The notes beneath the pieces were generated by a model. That model did not search any database. It was given only the letters and a program-made list of their open reading frames with translations, and was not told where the DNA came from. From Phoronis australis (taxonomy: Eukaryota; Phoronida; Phoronidae): DNA of 64,000 bases. The DNA lies in NCBI GenBank assembly GCA_002633005.1, contig NMRA01000114.1, forward strand, positions 336,835 through 400,834, in the 5' to 3' direction. Position numbers and translations under genes: made by a program. Positions 47,480 through 62,200 of this stretch are shown in pieces (the stretch's first letter is position 1; every line of letters starts with the position of its first letter).

Positions 47480-48000
47480 ATGAAATAAAAACAAAATAAT
47501 TTAGAAAACTGTAACAGCGTTTTTAAGATTTCATCTTGAATATCTATATCAAACGAAATATGGTCAATCTTACCGAAGATGTCGTTTTGCTACCAACCTT
47601 TCTTTTTTGCAAGATTTTACAAGGTCATGTGACCCAATTAATATCAGATTTGTATTAAATCAAAAATCAAAAAGTTCTACAGGCTTTCTACTTTGTTTCA
47701 TTTTTGCAGAAGGGTTGTCAAAAATAGATATTTTATGATGTTTAGGAAAAAATCAGAAGTTGAATAAAATGAAAATGAAATGATTATTTAGAAAACTGTA
47801 ACATTTTTGAGATTTCATCTTGAATGCTTACATTAATATTAATAAACTTTTGGTAATGTTATAGATACCAATGTCTGACATCAATGTCATACTTTACTTT
47901 TTTTTCTAAATTTTACTTAAAAAACATGACCCAGTGAACATAAGATTTGTAAAAAATCAACAAAATTTTACAGGCTTCCTGCTATCAGGAAATGTGTACT
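47480..48000 (+). repeat. Two diverged tandem segments of about 270 bp
   Basis: TTTAGAAAACTGTAACA followed by GATTTCATCTTGAAT occurs at about 47500-47540 and again at about 47785-47825. In both copies a ...TTTTACAAGG/TTTACTTAAA...CATG..ACC phrase follows. An old duplication. Confidence 0.6.
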
Positions 48001-50171
48001 TTTACTGAGTTGAAATCTAGTTTTTTAAGTATTTGGCTCAATATACACACACACAAGGTCACGCATAACCTTGACCTCTCCAATGTAGAACACGGAACTT
48101 TTTGTCAAAATTTTCTCGGCAAAAATGAAAAAATAATTCTTTTCCGATGTTAGCACAATTACTACAAGTCAGTGAACAGCTCGTGGAGAAAGCGCAAGAG
48201 CCTTTTTAGCATGAAGTCTTTAAAAAATAGAAATATGATAACTTGGATAATTCAATTTTCTTAGAATTAAAAGACATTATCGTATTTATCGACCTGCTCT
48301 ATTCCAGCTAAAATTTGAGGGATGAACAGACAAAACAAAGAATCTTTAAAGTAAAAGAAACACAAATACTTGTTTTCATAAAATCCACCCACAATAAAGC
48401 AGCCCAAATGAAGTGAGCCAAGTTGCTAGATGCCAATGGCATTAGTGTTGGAAAAACACTCAGTGCCACATGTGGGTCACATGACGTGAATCAAACTTTT
48501 TTATGGTTACAGAATTGTAGGATATATGCTACGCATCTTGGGATACTGATGTTCCAAGCAATTGAAACCATAAAACACAAAACTACATTTCCAGCCAACA
48601 GATGGCATGGATAAATGCATGTCCCAATTCTTTAACTGTAACAAAGTCCATGGAGTTTAAAGTACGGGACACAACAGTCTCTTCAGTACTCTATGATCAT
48701 TATGCCATCAACTAAACCCCTTGCATTGTGAAAAGGTCACATAACTCATGCAAAAAGTACAATGTTGCAAAATATCTGTGGATGACATTATGTTTAATCC
48801 ATTTGTCTATTAGGCCCATCCTGTCTATCTAAGTAGAAAATTAGCCAACACAAGTTACTTTCATTATCTCCACATACTAAAGAGTTCTATATCAGATACT
48901 GTTTGGTGATTACACTGCAACTTTTTAGTCTTAACACCTTTGACGATTTTTCAAAATTTCCTGAATTTCCCATCAATATAAGAGTCGGTCATATTTCTCA
49001 TGACAACCCAATCAATTCACATTCTGAACATTTAAAGAATATATTGTCTACTTCTTTCAATGATTGCACACAAGCCAATAAATTAAATGACACACATAGC
49101 AGAGCTCTGACTACAAATTAAGAGGCACATAAAACAAAAGCATCCTAAAACATTGATCTTTTTAAGGAATAATCACGATTGTGTGAAAACCCCAAAGCAT
49201 GTATTTCTTTAATTAGCAAAAGACCTCTTCCAGTCTACATTACAATAACTACAACCGAAGCAGTTCCGTAGCTCAAAACGTTTGCTCATGGAATGGAAAC
49301 TGCAACTTTTGTGATATGATTCGACATTCCAGTCTCACTGATCGATCGGTTCAGTGGCGGACATTTGCTAGTAATGTCTCAAGCTTACTCAGAAACTGCT
49401 CGCTTTTCACTCTCGTGATTTTGCATGGCCTGCCGTGATCTCGCTTTTCTAGTAAAGAAACTTGCTCTTCAGATCACAATCCTGGGAAACTACAGATCAC
49501 ATTTTTTAATTTTTCTGCACATGTCATCTGCACGCGTTGGCAGTCTCAGCACAATGGCAATTCAGTGTAATTCCTTCAGTTGCGAGCTATCCGTAAAAAG
49601 ATCAATGACAAAATGGCCGACTAAAAATGGGAACTTTAATTAGCATTGGCCAGTGAAATGCAGAAAAATCTTTGTACACACAACACAACGATTTCAAGAA
49701 ACCGAGAGGTCGATAAGAATACATATTTAGGTTAAACAAAACTGGAAAATAAACAAGGCAATGATCATGAACCCCAGCAATGGAGGGTATCAAAGAGACA
49801 ACATAATTTCGGTTCAGAATGAGCAGACCAAACAATCTAATTATCACAGACAAAATTGCAACATCATTCAACAAATATCGTCTGCTCAACAACACGTCTG
49901 TTGTATGCTTTACACAAGCGAAATTTTCAATATAACATCTCAACGCTTTTAAATCAAAACAATACTATAATACAATTATTTAATTTCACTGTACACATCC
50001 TTTGGTTTCACGCTTGCTATATAACAGCTCAACTAGTATTATACATAAATTGTCCACCTTTTCCTACGAGTGGGCACTGACGATAAAAACCACAACATTC
50101 CTCCCCCTTCTTAATCTCTGTACACTCATCACAGACAAGACAGTAATGCCACCTACAGACCGCCGAGAGCA

Positions 50172-50254
50172 CTAAGCTCCTGATGGTTGCTTTGTAGGCG
50201 AAGACGAAGCACTACTCACACCAGGAACGGCATCCATTGGCTGGAAAAATCGCT
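50172..50254 (-). CDS. Terminal exon
   Basis: Acceptor GTTACTTTTCCAG, phase 1. It completes a Glu codon, encodes RFFQPMDAVPGVSSASSS and a further Lys/Gln/Pro stretch, and stops at TAG (172-174 of the 50-kb block). Confidence 0.75.
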
Positions 50255-53200
50255 CTGGAAAAGTAACAGCATTGATTCAGAATTAATAGCAGCCTGCATT
50301 CCGTTTTCAGTCCCAGGTAATGATAAGTCATGCAAATCTAATCGATAAAAGGATACCTCACTCAGTTTTGGTCTATGAATAGATACTAAAAACGACTTTC
50401 CCATCCTTGTTCTCTGAAACAAAATAATGACCTGTAACACTTGACAAACTTCAAAAGTTTGAAGGAAAATTTAAAAACTCCTTTCAAAGTCAGCTAAACG
50501 GGCAAGCACGACCTATGCTTTCCGCGAATTACTCGGAAATTGTGGGAAAAGACCACCCATCAAGGAACATAATGTCCAATCTGTCACGTAAGGAGTGTGA
50601 ATTTTTAGTTGACTCCTGTCTTTAACTTGTAAGATGCTTTAGCAGGTGACAGAACAAAGATTGGTTGAAATCATCAAAACACGGTTTAGTATCCGTTTAA
50701 TGTCCCTGGCAGTGCTAAGTCATGTCGAAAGCACGAACCTCAAACTGCATAATATTAATTCCCTATCTAAATGCTAACTTTACAGGCTGGAAAACTCGAC
50801 TCAATTCTATAGAATTCTTGTTGCAGGGGTGTGGCTTAGTGTTATTGCCGAGCTTGAATCCAACAGGGCGAGATCACATATCTAGATGAGAGACAACTAG
50901 GGAAAGTTCAAGCATACATTCTGGGCAATGAGAAGGCGCTATTAGGTATCAATACTTTTGGTTGACATAAGAGACATGGAAACAGTCAACTGAAGTTGAA
51001 CAGTCTTTAGTTTACGTAGAGACTGTGGAAGCGTCTGGGATCTGAAACTGCCACAGAACAAATTTGAAGTGACTAATCCAGCCACACAGACAAACAGTGA
51101 GGTCCAGTCAATCCACACGTATGCAGTACAAAGTACAGGAGCAAAATCAACATATTACTAAAAACCTCAGCAATACAGACCTACACAAAAGTTTTTGAAG
51201 ATGGCGTTTCATGTGGCTTTGAAGGGGAAAAGCCAACATTGATGGTTTCATTTCCTCTAAATATTCAAATCAATAGCTACACTTTAGGCATACGTTTAAC
51301 ATAAATTATCATTCCCGGACCTTGTTGACTACATACAAGCAAAATGACTAAAATGACATAGTCGGTGTAACTAACATTTCTGCATTCTGTTTCACAAACA
51401 CAGGTCTTTTGAGACCTTAAAATGAAATTATCAGCAAGAAAATTTGTTCTCCAAGATTAGCATTGCCAATGCATGGAATTAAACTCATGACTTTAGCTGT
51501 TGCAGAACAACACTGCTAGAGGAGCTAAACACCAGTCAATAAAGGCCAAACGTTGTAAGGGTATTGAACGGTTCAAGTCACTGGCCTTGATTTTAGTGAA
51601 TGGTTGGCACATCTGGTCAAAGCTAATAACTTCTAGAAGTCTATCCCACCCAACAATCTAAAAAATTGCATTTTTCGGTCACAAATGCAATTATGTACCT
51701 TTAAAGGGGCAATAGCACCAGAGCATCTTGTCAAAAAACAACTTTCGATTGAGGCCACTCAATGTTATACAATCGGTCTCGTCTCATTTTTTACTAGGAT
51801 TAGAAATGATTTCAGGACTTGAGAAGAACCGAACGGTTACTATAGCTTCAGACGAGGCCCGTCAAGCTGTCGTCACCGTTGGTTGGTTTCAAACGCCAGG
51901 CAAGGCAGTATGGCAGTCTGGGGCATAACAAAATGCAACCAAAAGACCAGAATGTGGTGACGTTGTTTTGGAAAAGCAAATACGTCTATGACGAAAGTTG
52001 TTGTAATTCCAAAGCCCTGCTTTAAGTCATTTAATAGCGGCAAAAAATCTGGCCAAAAACCAAAGCAAAATATAAGCAAACACTAAAAACAAGTCAAGAA
52101 TCAGAAGCACAAATCAACACATCGATGCAGCAGGGTTGTAGTGCTATTTTACCTTCACTCAGTAAAGACTCCTCGGAAGCACTAACAGGAGCGAGGGTGG
52201 ACATATTGATGTAGTCCATGTTCATCGCCTCATCCATTATGAGGCCCGTCCACCGAGGAATGGGCGTGGACCGAGGCGTAGTTCTTGGCGTGGCCACAGG
52301 TGACGCCAGCAGGCTCAGCGTTGTGGGACTGATAACGCCACTGAACGGGCTAAGATTAGGATAGCTGAACATCTGTCAAAGACAAACACAGATAACAGGA
52401 ACATGACACAAGATATCAAAGCCATGCTTTCTTATAAAAGATTTTCTGGAGTTAAATTAAAGATAAATTATTCTATTATGCATAATGGTTTACATTTCAT
52501 TATTGATATTAGAAACACAAGAAAAACGTCTACTAAATTTTGCAGAACAGAGACCTCTGCAAGAGCTTAAAACTTGAGACTAACTGAATAAACCTTTCCT
52601 CCTGATCCCCATGCAGCACCCATTCATTTTATACAACACCCATTCACGTTATTTAAATGAATAAGAAATGGCAGCTGGTAATGCTTAGGAAACTGTCAAG
52701 CAACAACAAATAACAACAACATGAAGATAGAAGACAAAGTCAATTTTCAGCTTTACAATTAAAACTATTGCATAAAATTAATTACGGTTGACAAGTTTTG
52801 TTTTTTTGAAAGGATACCAAACATGGTTTTGGTCCCTTAACAGATACTAAAAAAGACTTTCCCGTCCAATTCCCGACACAAACTACAACCCTCGACAACT
52901 CTCAAAAGTTTGGAGAAGATTTTGAAAACTCCTTTCAAAGTCTGCTAAAAGGGCAAGCATGACCTATGTTATCAGCAAATTACACAACAACTGAGGGGAG
53001 AGACCACCCACTAAGAACCATAATATCCAATCTGTGACACGGTGACGAGTATGAGTTTTCAGTTGATTCCTGTTTTTATCCTTCACGATTAATGCCAATG
53101 ATACATTAGCAGATGACAGAACGAGGACTGGTTGAAATCACCAAAACAGGGTTTAGTATCCTTTTCAAGGATGACTCCATAACTGAAGCCACAATACTCC

Positions 53201-56200
53201 ACTGCTGCTAAATACACTTAGTTTTATCATCAAAAAAACACCACCGTTATTAACTAACACACTGAAGTAAATAACCCACTGGGTAGAACTGTATTAATCT
53301 AAACCAAAAATGTACATAATTGATTATTTTTTTACAACTGCACACCAGCCCGTTGCTAGCGAACAGGCTAAAAATATGGCAGACAAAAGAATAGCATTGT
53401 GGGTATTTGTTGATCTGGGACATTGCCCACTTGAAGTAAGGTGACATTTACGTTTCATTTTCAGGGCATCGTTAAAAACAGGTAGTTTTTTGCTGCCATG
53501 CAATGGGTCGCAGTTCACAGGCAACACTTCTGGAAACTTGGGCAAGTGATCATACACGGCTTGTTTTAATCTTTATCTTTCACAAAGCGAAAATTATGAC
53601 TGACATCGCCTGTGACTTTGTTGCTTTGCAGCCAACAAGAGTTTGTCAAAAAAGACGGCACAAATTAAGAGACACACGTCGACACCCAAGCAAAGTGAGG
53701 CCAAAATCAGAGGATAAAACGGATATAAAACCATTATCTAAAACAAAGTCAACAGTTCAAAACTAAGCGTCTGCAACATGAATGTAGAAATAAATCTCAT
53801 GGCGAGTGGTGAAGTAGTGTCGCCTAGTGGGATAAGTGTTTGTTTCCTTTACTCAAGGTCATGGGTTCGTTTCCCACAGGGGCACACTGCTAGACCCCTG
53901 ACTGAGGTCGCTAGCTTCTAAGATGGATTTTAACTATTAATAAAGCATGAAAATGGTTCCAGGTGATCAGTGCAATGGGCCCACTTGAGCAGCCTGCCCA
54001 TGTCTGGTACCAGACTGCCTGCAATTATTTTTATTTTAATGAAGAAAAGTTGCCTTTTTCATTCAAATAAAGGAAAAATGTGAGGGCAGAGCTTTGGAAG
54101 AGTAAATACGTTTTGAGCATGAGGTTGATGTTTTTAACACCAGGACATGGTTCATAGTGGCTTAAAGCACCTATCAAACTTCGACAGTCATTGTAAAAAT
54201 ACACAACACGGGAAAAAGTGAGCAATTACAAACAACACGACTTGCAACACTGCTTGATATCAGCACTCGACACAAAAAAGATGGTGACAGACGCATCCCA
54301 GGCAAAGCGGATAGCAAACAGCACACATAAAATTAAAAATAAACCTTACGTCTGTCAAAAAGGTGCGCACCTGCTGCTGGGGGTGTATGTGGGCGAATGT
54401 GTGCTCTGGCCGGCTGACTGGCAGCAGGGAGTTGAATGGGCTGGACAGGATGTGACCCCTGTTGGCCGGCGGAGTACTCGGGGTGCTGGACCCCCCGCCA
54501 GTCGGGCCAGACGACGTTGTCGTGGCAACCATGCTGTCTGCGGCAGATGACTCCGCTGAAAAAGACAGAGTTACCTGAATATGGGCTGTGAGCTCATAAG
54601 TTAGCCAACTGTATACATTCAGAGGGACCGGGAGTAAGACCAAATCTCAAAACCCATTTTCGGCAGGTTTCCTTTTTGATGACTTCAGCACAAGGTATGT
54701 TCTTCTAAACAGGTATGGTGACATTGCCTTAATATTTCAACACAGCGAGTCTCCACCATTAGCATATCTCTTTCAAGTCTAACCTCAGTGCCTGTCAAAC
54801 ATTTTCTCAACAGGCTCTAAGCAAGAACACTTCTGCGTACAGCTTCATCGATGTGATTCCAACGCCTTAGCTCTTGTTGAACATCATACATAGCTTATGG
54901 TTCCTTAGAATCGATCTGATACTTATGAGAATCTGGCAGACACCAAATATTCATTAGTTTCATAAACACAATAATTTCTTAGATTAAAAATATTTTAAAC
55001 CAACAGTGTCCTTCACTTATAAGTACACTATCATCAACAGGTCAGCGAACTAAACACAAGAATCTGCGCCTGACCACCGCCTGACCACTCATGTTACTAT
55101 CAGATTTCCATGAGTTTTCAAGGATATAACTCATTTTCCAAAAGTCATATTTCCCACAAAAAAGTAAGAGAAAAGTAATTTTTGCAAATTATTGTTACCC
55201 AGCTTAAGTAAATACTCAAACTCCTGAAACGACTTGCAAACTGACATTTTTTATTTACCCCAAGATGAGATTTACTTTTACTTTTTTCGTTTTCCAGGAG
55301 CTTTGCAAGGATGGTGAACTATTTTGTGATTTTCGAGGTTTTCTAGGTTTTTTTCAAAAAAAAAGAGTCAATATAAAACATGTATTGTGCTTACTTGTGG
55401 ACGGCGGCCCACTATACTGTGAAGTTTGACCATCCGACGACTTGATGATGGCCACAGGGCGAGTGACTCCAAGTCCCCTGGGAGGTGGGGGCAGCATGCC
55501 GGAGGGGAAGAAGTGGGCCAGCTTACTTTTTGTGGTGGGTGTGGTTGGGTTGGACTGAAACGAGAAATGGACTATTTTTTCGACTTAACAACACTGAGAT
55601 TGAATTAGACTACTCGTGACATTACCGTTTAAAGTCATGACTGCTAATAAGGTAACAGAAAAAAGAAATTATTTCGTCACGTAATGACTGGTAACGACTT
55701 ATAGCAGGAAAATTCTAATTACAGATTGGATTAGCCACCATTCCAACTTTCCTGTCAATTCCCCCTTCATACTCAGTCATGAGAGAAAGATAACGTAACT
55801 ACGAATTCAGCATCCGCCCAGTCATTATGACGGTAAATTCGTGGTCATTATGTTTGAATACTCTAGGCGTGTACAGTATACTTTTTCACAACACTTCCAG
55901 ACAATACAGTTATATGTATACAGACGCACTCTATGAGTTAGCCTAGGCAGACAGTTATGCAAAGGAACAAATCCCAGGCAGCTGGTTGAGGAATAGACTA
56001 GTTTCTTGCCCGGACACCAGATGAGATTGATGCCGTTAATGATCCCAACTACTATAAACACGTCACATTACAAATGGTACATGATTTTTGAACCCATTAT
56101 TCCACAATAAAAACAATAAATAGTATGTACAGAGAGACATGTTGAAATTAAAAAAACAGAAAACTCAAACTGCAATCTCAATGACATCTGTCATTCAATT

Positions 56201-59200
56201 ACCTGTGAATTCTGCGCCTCTTGGCAGACAAGGTTCACAAAATCTGAGAGTGCGTCGTTGCCTGACTGATATTTCAGGCCTGTAGCTGAAGACGCGCTGA
56301 GGTTCAAAATATGGCTTTGGGGTGCCACTGGAAAGCAATACATCAAGAATACAGTGAAATAATTTCAAATGAACATTGATTTTTAAGGCTTGTATCTAGG
56401 CAACAGGTGAATATTCACAACCCAATTCTTTAGATCAATGATTTTACAACTCTGGCATTCCTTTCCTATATTCTTGTGACCCCAGCTGGAGGTAACCAAA
56501 AAGGGGCACCATAACTCTGCAGTAAAATATGTACACTAAACAACTAAAAAGGCAACACTCTAGTCATTAATTCTGATTGTCTATGCAGGTAAACACAATG
56601 CATGTGGCTTAAAAGTTCATTCCAAGATGAGATGATGTACTGTGACTAAACAGTTAACGTCATTACCTGTCAAAAATGCCAATCGAATAATCATTGAATT
56701 TAAATACTACAACACCTTGTTACTTTATAACACAGTCAAAGGCGGTTCCTCCCAGGAAGTACACAAGGGCGAGCACAAATCGAAGTCTTATCTCGATAAC
56801 ACAATAAGTCTTTTCTGATGACCTCTATTTCATTTCTCAAGATACCACAAAGCACGGGTATTTTCTTAAGAATAATCGCTACTGAACGACGCACAGTTTG
56901 TGAGGAAGATTGACAGCTTCATCGTTACGCACTGTTTGGTCTTCATAATCTATTCATCAAAATATCATCAGACTTGGGCAAGTTCAAAATACCTGGGCTT
57001 CTCTGCACTTCAGGTGATAACGGCGAATGAACAGAAGCTGGAGCCCTCTGTAGGTTGGCAGTGGTATTACTGAGCGGGCGCGGGGGCGTTGACCCTCGCT
57101 TGTACGGCTGACCCTGCTTGCACGAGACGGGCGTGAAGCTACTGTCGCGGTCAGCCTTAATCTTCGTCATCAACTGTGGAGAGGGGCCGCCCTGAAGCAC
57201 GGGGCTAGTAGCTAGTGGAGCTACAACATGGAGTGAACAGACTTCTAATAAACCACTTCATAGAACAAGAAAAAAATTAAAACCCAAACAACCAGCCTTA
57301 GAAAAATTTTGATTTAATGAGAAACTGGACATTCACTAGGTGGCACTGGTGAAACAAGGGTCCTATGTGTATAAATGCATACAACTAGGCTGTCAACAAG
57401 TGGCCCCCGCTGATGTACGGCTTTCTGATCTCAATCCATTCAAACACTAATAATAAAAAGAGCAAATTCATAATTAGCGCCACCTGGTGATAATCATATG
57501 TCACCCTTTAGCCCAGCCGCTGCCATTAAATCGGCCTCAACTGATTTCACATCTTGAGAGTGATGTCTTAGCTTAGAAAAGACAAAGAAATGCCTCAACA
57601 GTGTTGAAGACTGAACTCAATAACACGACAGTCTTAGGTTATAATTTTATGAGCCAAAAGAAAAGACAGCAACAAAATGGGAAGAAATGTTTCCAGCCCG
57701 ACAGGAGCATGGTAAAATTCTACAGTTTGGGACAGTCTCTAAAAATTGGGACACCAAAACTCAAGCTGAACGTGAATTTTCTTGATCCTGAAAATTGGGA
57801 AACAGGCAATTTTACCATAAAATACGGACCAATAAGTCTCCAGTTTATAAAATCGTCAAAAAATAGGCACCGACGCTACGTTTTCATGCATCGCCATAGT
57901 GTGTAAAATTGATAGTAATTCCTGAACTTGGGACAGCTGTTAACGTTTATATCCAAAATTTGGTACAAACTCTAACCTTGAGCAAAACAGTGGTTAAATT
58001 TTTACTTTCCCTAAGTGTAAAATTTTTACCCTACAAGCAAGCAAGCCCTACCAAGTTTACACCAAGCAAGACAGTTGCTCGCTCAGCACTGGATTTGACT
58101 GGTTATACAGCAATGTATTCATCACCACAAGATGTGCCACTGATGAACATGTGCTAATGTGGGTGCATTGAAATAACTCCATGCCATTATACTACGTCTC
58201 TCCAGATTTCAAATACAAAGCAAAATAACAATCGCTCTCTATAAACCACTATATATCACCCGTATTTTAATACCACTAAAATGATTTCTCACATACATGA
58301 GCACAGCCAAACATATGCCGGCTGGGCATACCATTTTCTAAAAATACGCAAAGGATAATATTTGAGAAAACAACTTTCATGGTTGGACAATGTAGCTTTC
58401 CCCAATTCCATAGGCAATGGACGCCATAAAACTTCCATTAAGGCATATCATTGAAAAGAATGTTACCGCAATTTTCCATCAAAACGTCACTTTCATTTTT
58501 GGTTCTACCAGATAATTATTCGGCAGCCTAAAATACATAAAGCATCTGCCACAGGTACAAGTCAACTTGGCACAGTAACCAAACTAAGCCTGCCAAAATC
58601 CTACCAGCATGCACGTTGCCGTCTGTCCTCCAAGGCCTTTGACTGTTGACACTAGGTGGCGACCTGCCGTACATTGGCATAGCCTCGTTCTCGTCGGCAA
58701 GACTACCGTCCTCATCGTCGACCGATGAGCTCGAGTTCATCGTCCGCTTCCTCTTCCGATTAGTCAGAATGCCCTCTGGTGGACACCGTGAGAGTGCACC
58801 GATGTTCTGATCCGTTGTCTGGAAGCTGTAGTAGGAGGGACTCTCCATGTGATTCTGGCTCACGTGCATCGTCTGCGTACCATTCAGTGGGTGGACGATG
58901 GAAGCTACAGGAACAACAGAATAAAGCATCTTTACAACCATAGATGGCACCAAAACAAATAAATAGTGGTGGAGAAAACTCTGAAGTCCACCGATGTTAA
59001 AGGCGCTGAAAACTTTGTGTAGAACACTCAGAATCAAAGAATAATGCTTAAGGTGAGTGACTCACAAAATTCGCCAGCAATTTTTCAAATGCGAAACAGT
59101 GGTATAAATATTCCCGTGAAAGGTTATGCTGTGAAAGACTTATTCAAACATGTCCATATCTCCAGGCAGCACAGTGGAATTCTGGGAAGGAATAAAATTA

Positions 59201-62200
59201 TACTAACTGACTAACTAACTAACTAACTAATACCAACTAAGCGTCTTCACGTTCTCTCAACAATACTACACACATGCACAGTAAAGCTTTTAAAAATTAA
59301 CATATTTCAAATGAAGAATATAAATCGGTAAATAAAACAACAAGAATGGATCAACTGAAATTTGAAATTTTCGGATGTTACAACTTCCTTTATCAACAAA
59401 AACAGAAATAAAGTAAAATCAAACACAAAATGACAATTGACATATAAGATATGGTGTAATGAAAATGATACATTTTTGCGTAAAAATTTCAATGACATAT
59501 CTTAAGAAGTTTTTATGTTCAATCCATGAGGTTCTATTGCATAAAGTTTGTCTATCCAATATTGTTCTCTTTTAAGTCTGTGAGGGGTACTGGGGTGTTG
59601 GAGTTTTTCTATTATTTGTACAGAAAGATCTTGAATATTATGGTTTTTGGAGTTGAAATGATTACCTATAGTATCAGAAATGTTTTTATGTATTATGTTA
59701 AATCTATGATTACGAAACCGAGTTTGTAGATTATGTTGAGTTTGTCCTACGTATTGGATAGAACATTTCTTACAAGTTATAAGGTAAATAATATTGTTAG
59801 TGGTGCAATCAGAATAATGTTTTATTTCATATTTCAAAATAATGCATGCAATGACTAAAAATTTACGGAATTAACATCAACTTGAACGCAATGCTTTCAT
59901 CAGTTGTTTTGTTGTATGCAACCAAAGTCCGTTGGCATGGGAACACATGAAATAATAAAGAGTAGAAAATCCTGTGGAGTTTGAGCTATTTTGAACCTTT
60001 CAACACATGCCATCAGCCGACACATCCACTGACCAATCCCTCCCTGGGCGATGTTGATGCTAACTGACATGTGAACATTCCTCAAGGCCACATTCCTTGC
60101 TGGGAGTGTGTGAAATTTTAGAGCCTCCGGCAGTTGTAAACAAGTTACAAGCCACTGCATAACTGGGTGTTTGTTTCACAGCTGAGTGTGACTATGGACA
60201 CCTGTTATGGCCTGTTAGTTATGTTAAGTTAAGCAAGAGCAACACAGTGGACTTTGACCTTGGGGGAGCACCACCCAAGGTCAAACAAGGAGGCTGGGAG
60301 AGGCTAATTAAAAAACACACAAGATCAACATATCCATGATTCAACTACCCGGGGAGGGAGGTCACTCCACTACTTTTCGATGAAGAGTTCAGTTGCCAAG
60401 TTGGGCCCTTTTGTGGGATTATTACGGAATTCAATAAGAAAAGATATCCATTCATAGAGGATTTCGATGTGAATAACCCTATGATCAGAGTCGCACAGCC
60501 AATATATTATATTGCACTTCTGTAAGTAACCCCCCTCCCTGGGTTCGTGTACTCTCCACTTCTGTACGTAACCCCTTCCCCAGGTTGTTATAGTCCACTT
60601 CTGTAGATACCCCCTCCCCCAGTTAATGCACTCTCGACTTCTGTATGTACCCCTCCTCGGGTTCATGTAGTCTCCATTTCCATAAGTACCCCCCTTACCG
60701 GGTTAATACACTACACTTTTTAATGTAAACAACCTATGTACACAGGGATGAAATTACACAAGAAGACATGGACTGAGAAACAAAGTTTGGCAAGCAACCA
60801 CTGTGACCAGGGAATTTCCTGGACTTCCTTTCTTTAACAGAGTTACCAACCACCACATAAACATCCAACAAAGTGGATTTGTCCTTGCCACCTATAGACT
60901 TCAGTCAGCACTAATTCAACATTATGCAAGCTGTCAAGTCATGAAATATTTCCCATTACAGCCAGAAACAGCATGACTGTAATTTCTATCTCAACCTAAC
61001 ATTGTTTTTAACAAAGTTTGCATGCCTGCTCATTGCCAACACCACACTGACTTTGTTGTGTCACATGAACATCAGAAGCATGGACATGAGAGTAGCCTGT
61101 AGTCATCATCTTTGTAAACAAAACTTTATGAAAATGAACTTGTGAATATGGTCTTTCCCAAAACTGGATAAAATGAGCCCCAGAGCTTTCTAGACACACC
61201 TCTGCAATGCATTTGGACATTCATGCAGTACACAAAAAATCTCAACATTACAAATGACGTAACTCCATGCAAAGACAAGTCAGTCAATGGGGAAATCGAA
61301 ATACACTAGGTAGCCTGAAATCAGGTAAATGTGTAAGACTCTTGTTTGACAAACAACAACAGGCTGATCAAGTACATTCTACTGCCTGTGTATTCAGATG
61401 TTGAAAAGAATAATTCTTCATTAACACCATTGCGCACATGCCATCTTGTTTATTAAACCGCAAAATCTTTCTGTTTGAATGCGAGTTAGTAACAGTTAAA
61501 GACAACGGGGAAGTTTCCACTTATGGAAATTTCCGGATTCGAAGCAGAGATGTACTATAAATAGAACTGGAAATTCTTCAAATATAATTCAATTTAGTTT
61601 CCACCTGTTGGGAAATCACATCGACTTCTAGAGACCTGCTTTCAGAAACACTGAGTTTAGGAATGTCAAACGTCGGAACAATTTCGTGAGCCAAGTGAGC
61701 TGTCTTTTACCAATTGTAAAATTTTACAATCTTGTTCAATATTCTCTTGGGCGGTACCATTCGTAAGCTCAGGAAGATATTTTTATTTCATTGAGTAAGC
61801 TTTCCCAGAAATAGCCCAGAATTTACATGGGCGTGAAAATAAAGGAAAACGTGTCAAAAATGGTTCCACTCGTGCTAACCTAGAGCACACTGGTACCAAA
61901 ACTTAAACCAAACAGAGACAAATTTCTCAAGAGGCAACAACATGTTCTATTCTCTTCAGTGCTCTCACATACATACACACATACACACACACGCATACAC
62001 ACACACACACACACACACACATGCACATACAAGTCAAGTGATCACTTACGTCGTGTGACTTGTAACAGTTCCCTGGCTGAGAAAACCCCGGACGCCGCAA
62101 TACTCTCGTTGCCAGATACTCCTGAGTGGATATTACGAGGAACTGCAATATTATTGCAAGACAGTAATACAAACGCCAACACTCACTAAATAGCACTTTT

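Larger units (their letters stand above)
42680..50171. other. Long stretch without supported coding sequence
   Basis: About 7.5 kb of AT-rich DNA. Its right part may be 3' UTR and downstream sequence of the minus-strand gene ending at 50172. Repeats seen here are listed separately. No frame shows known motifs. Confidence 0.5.
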
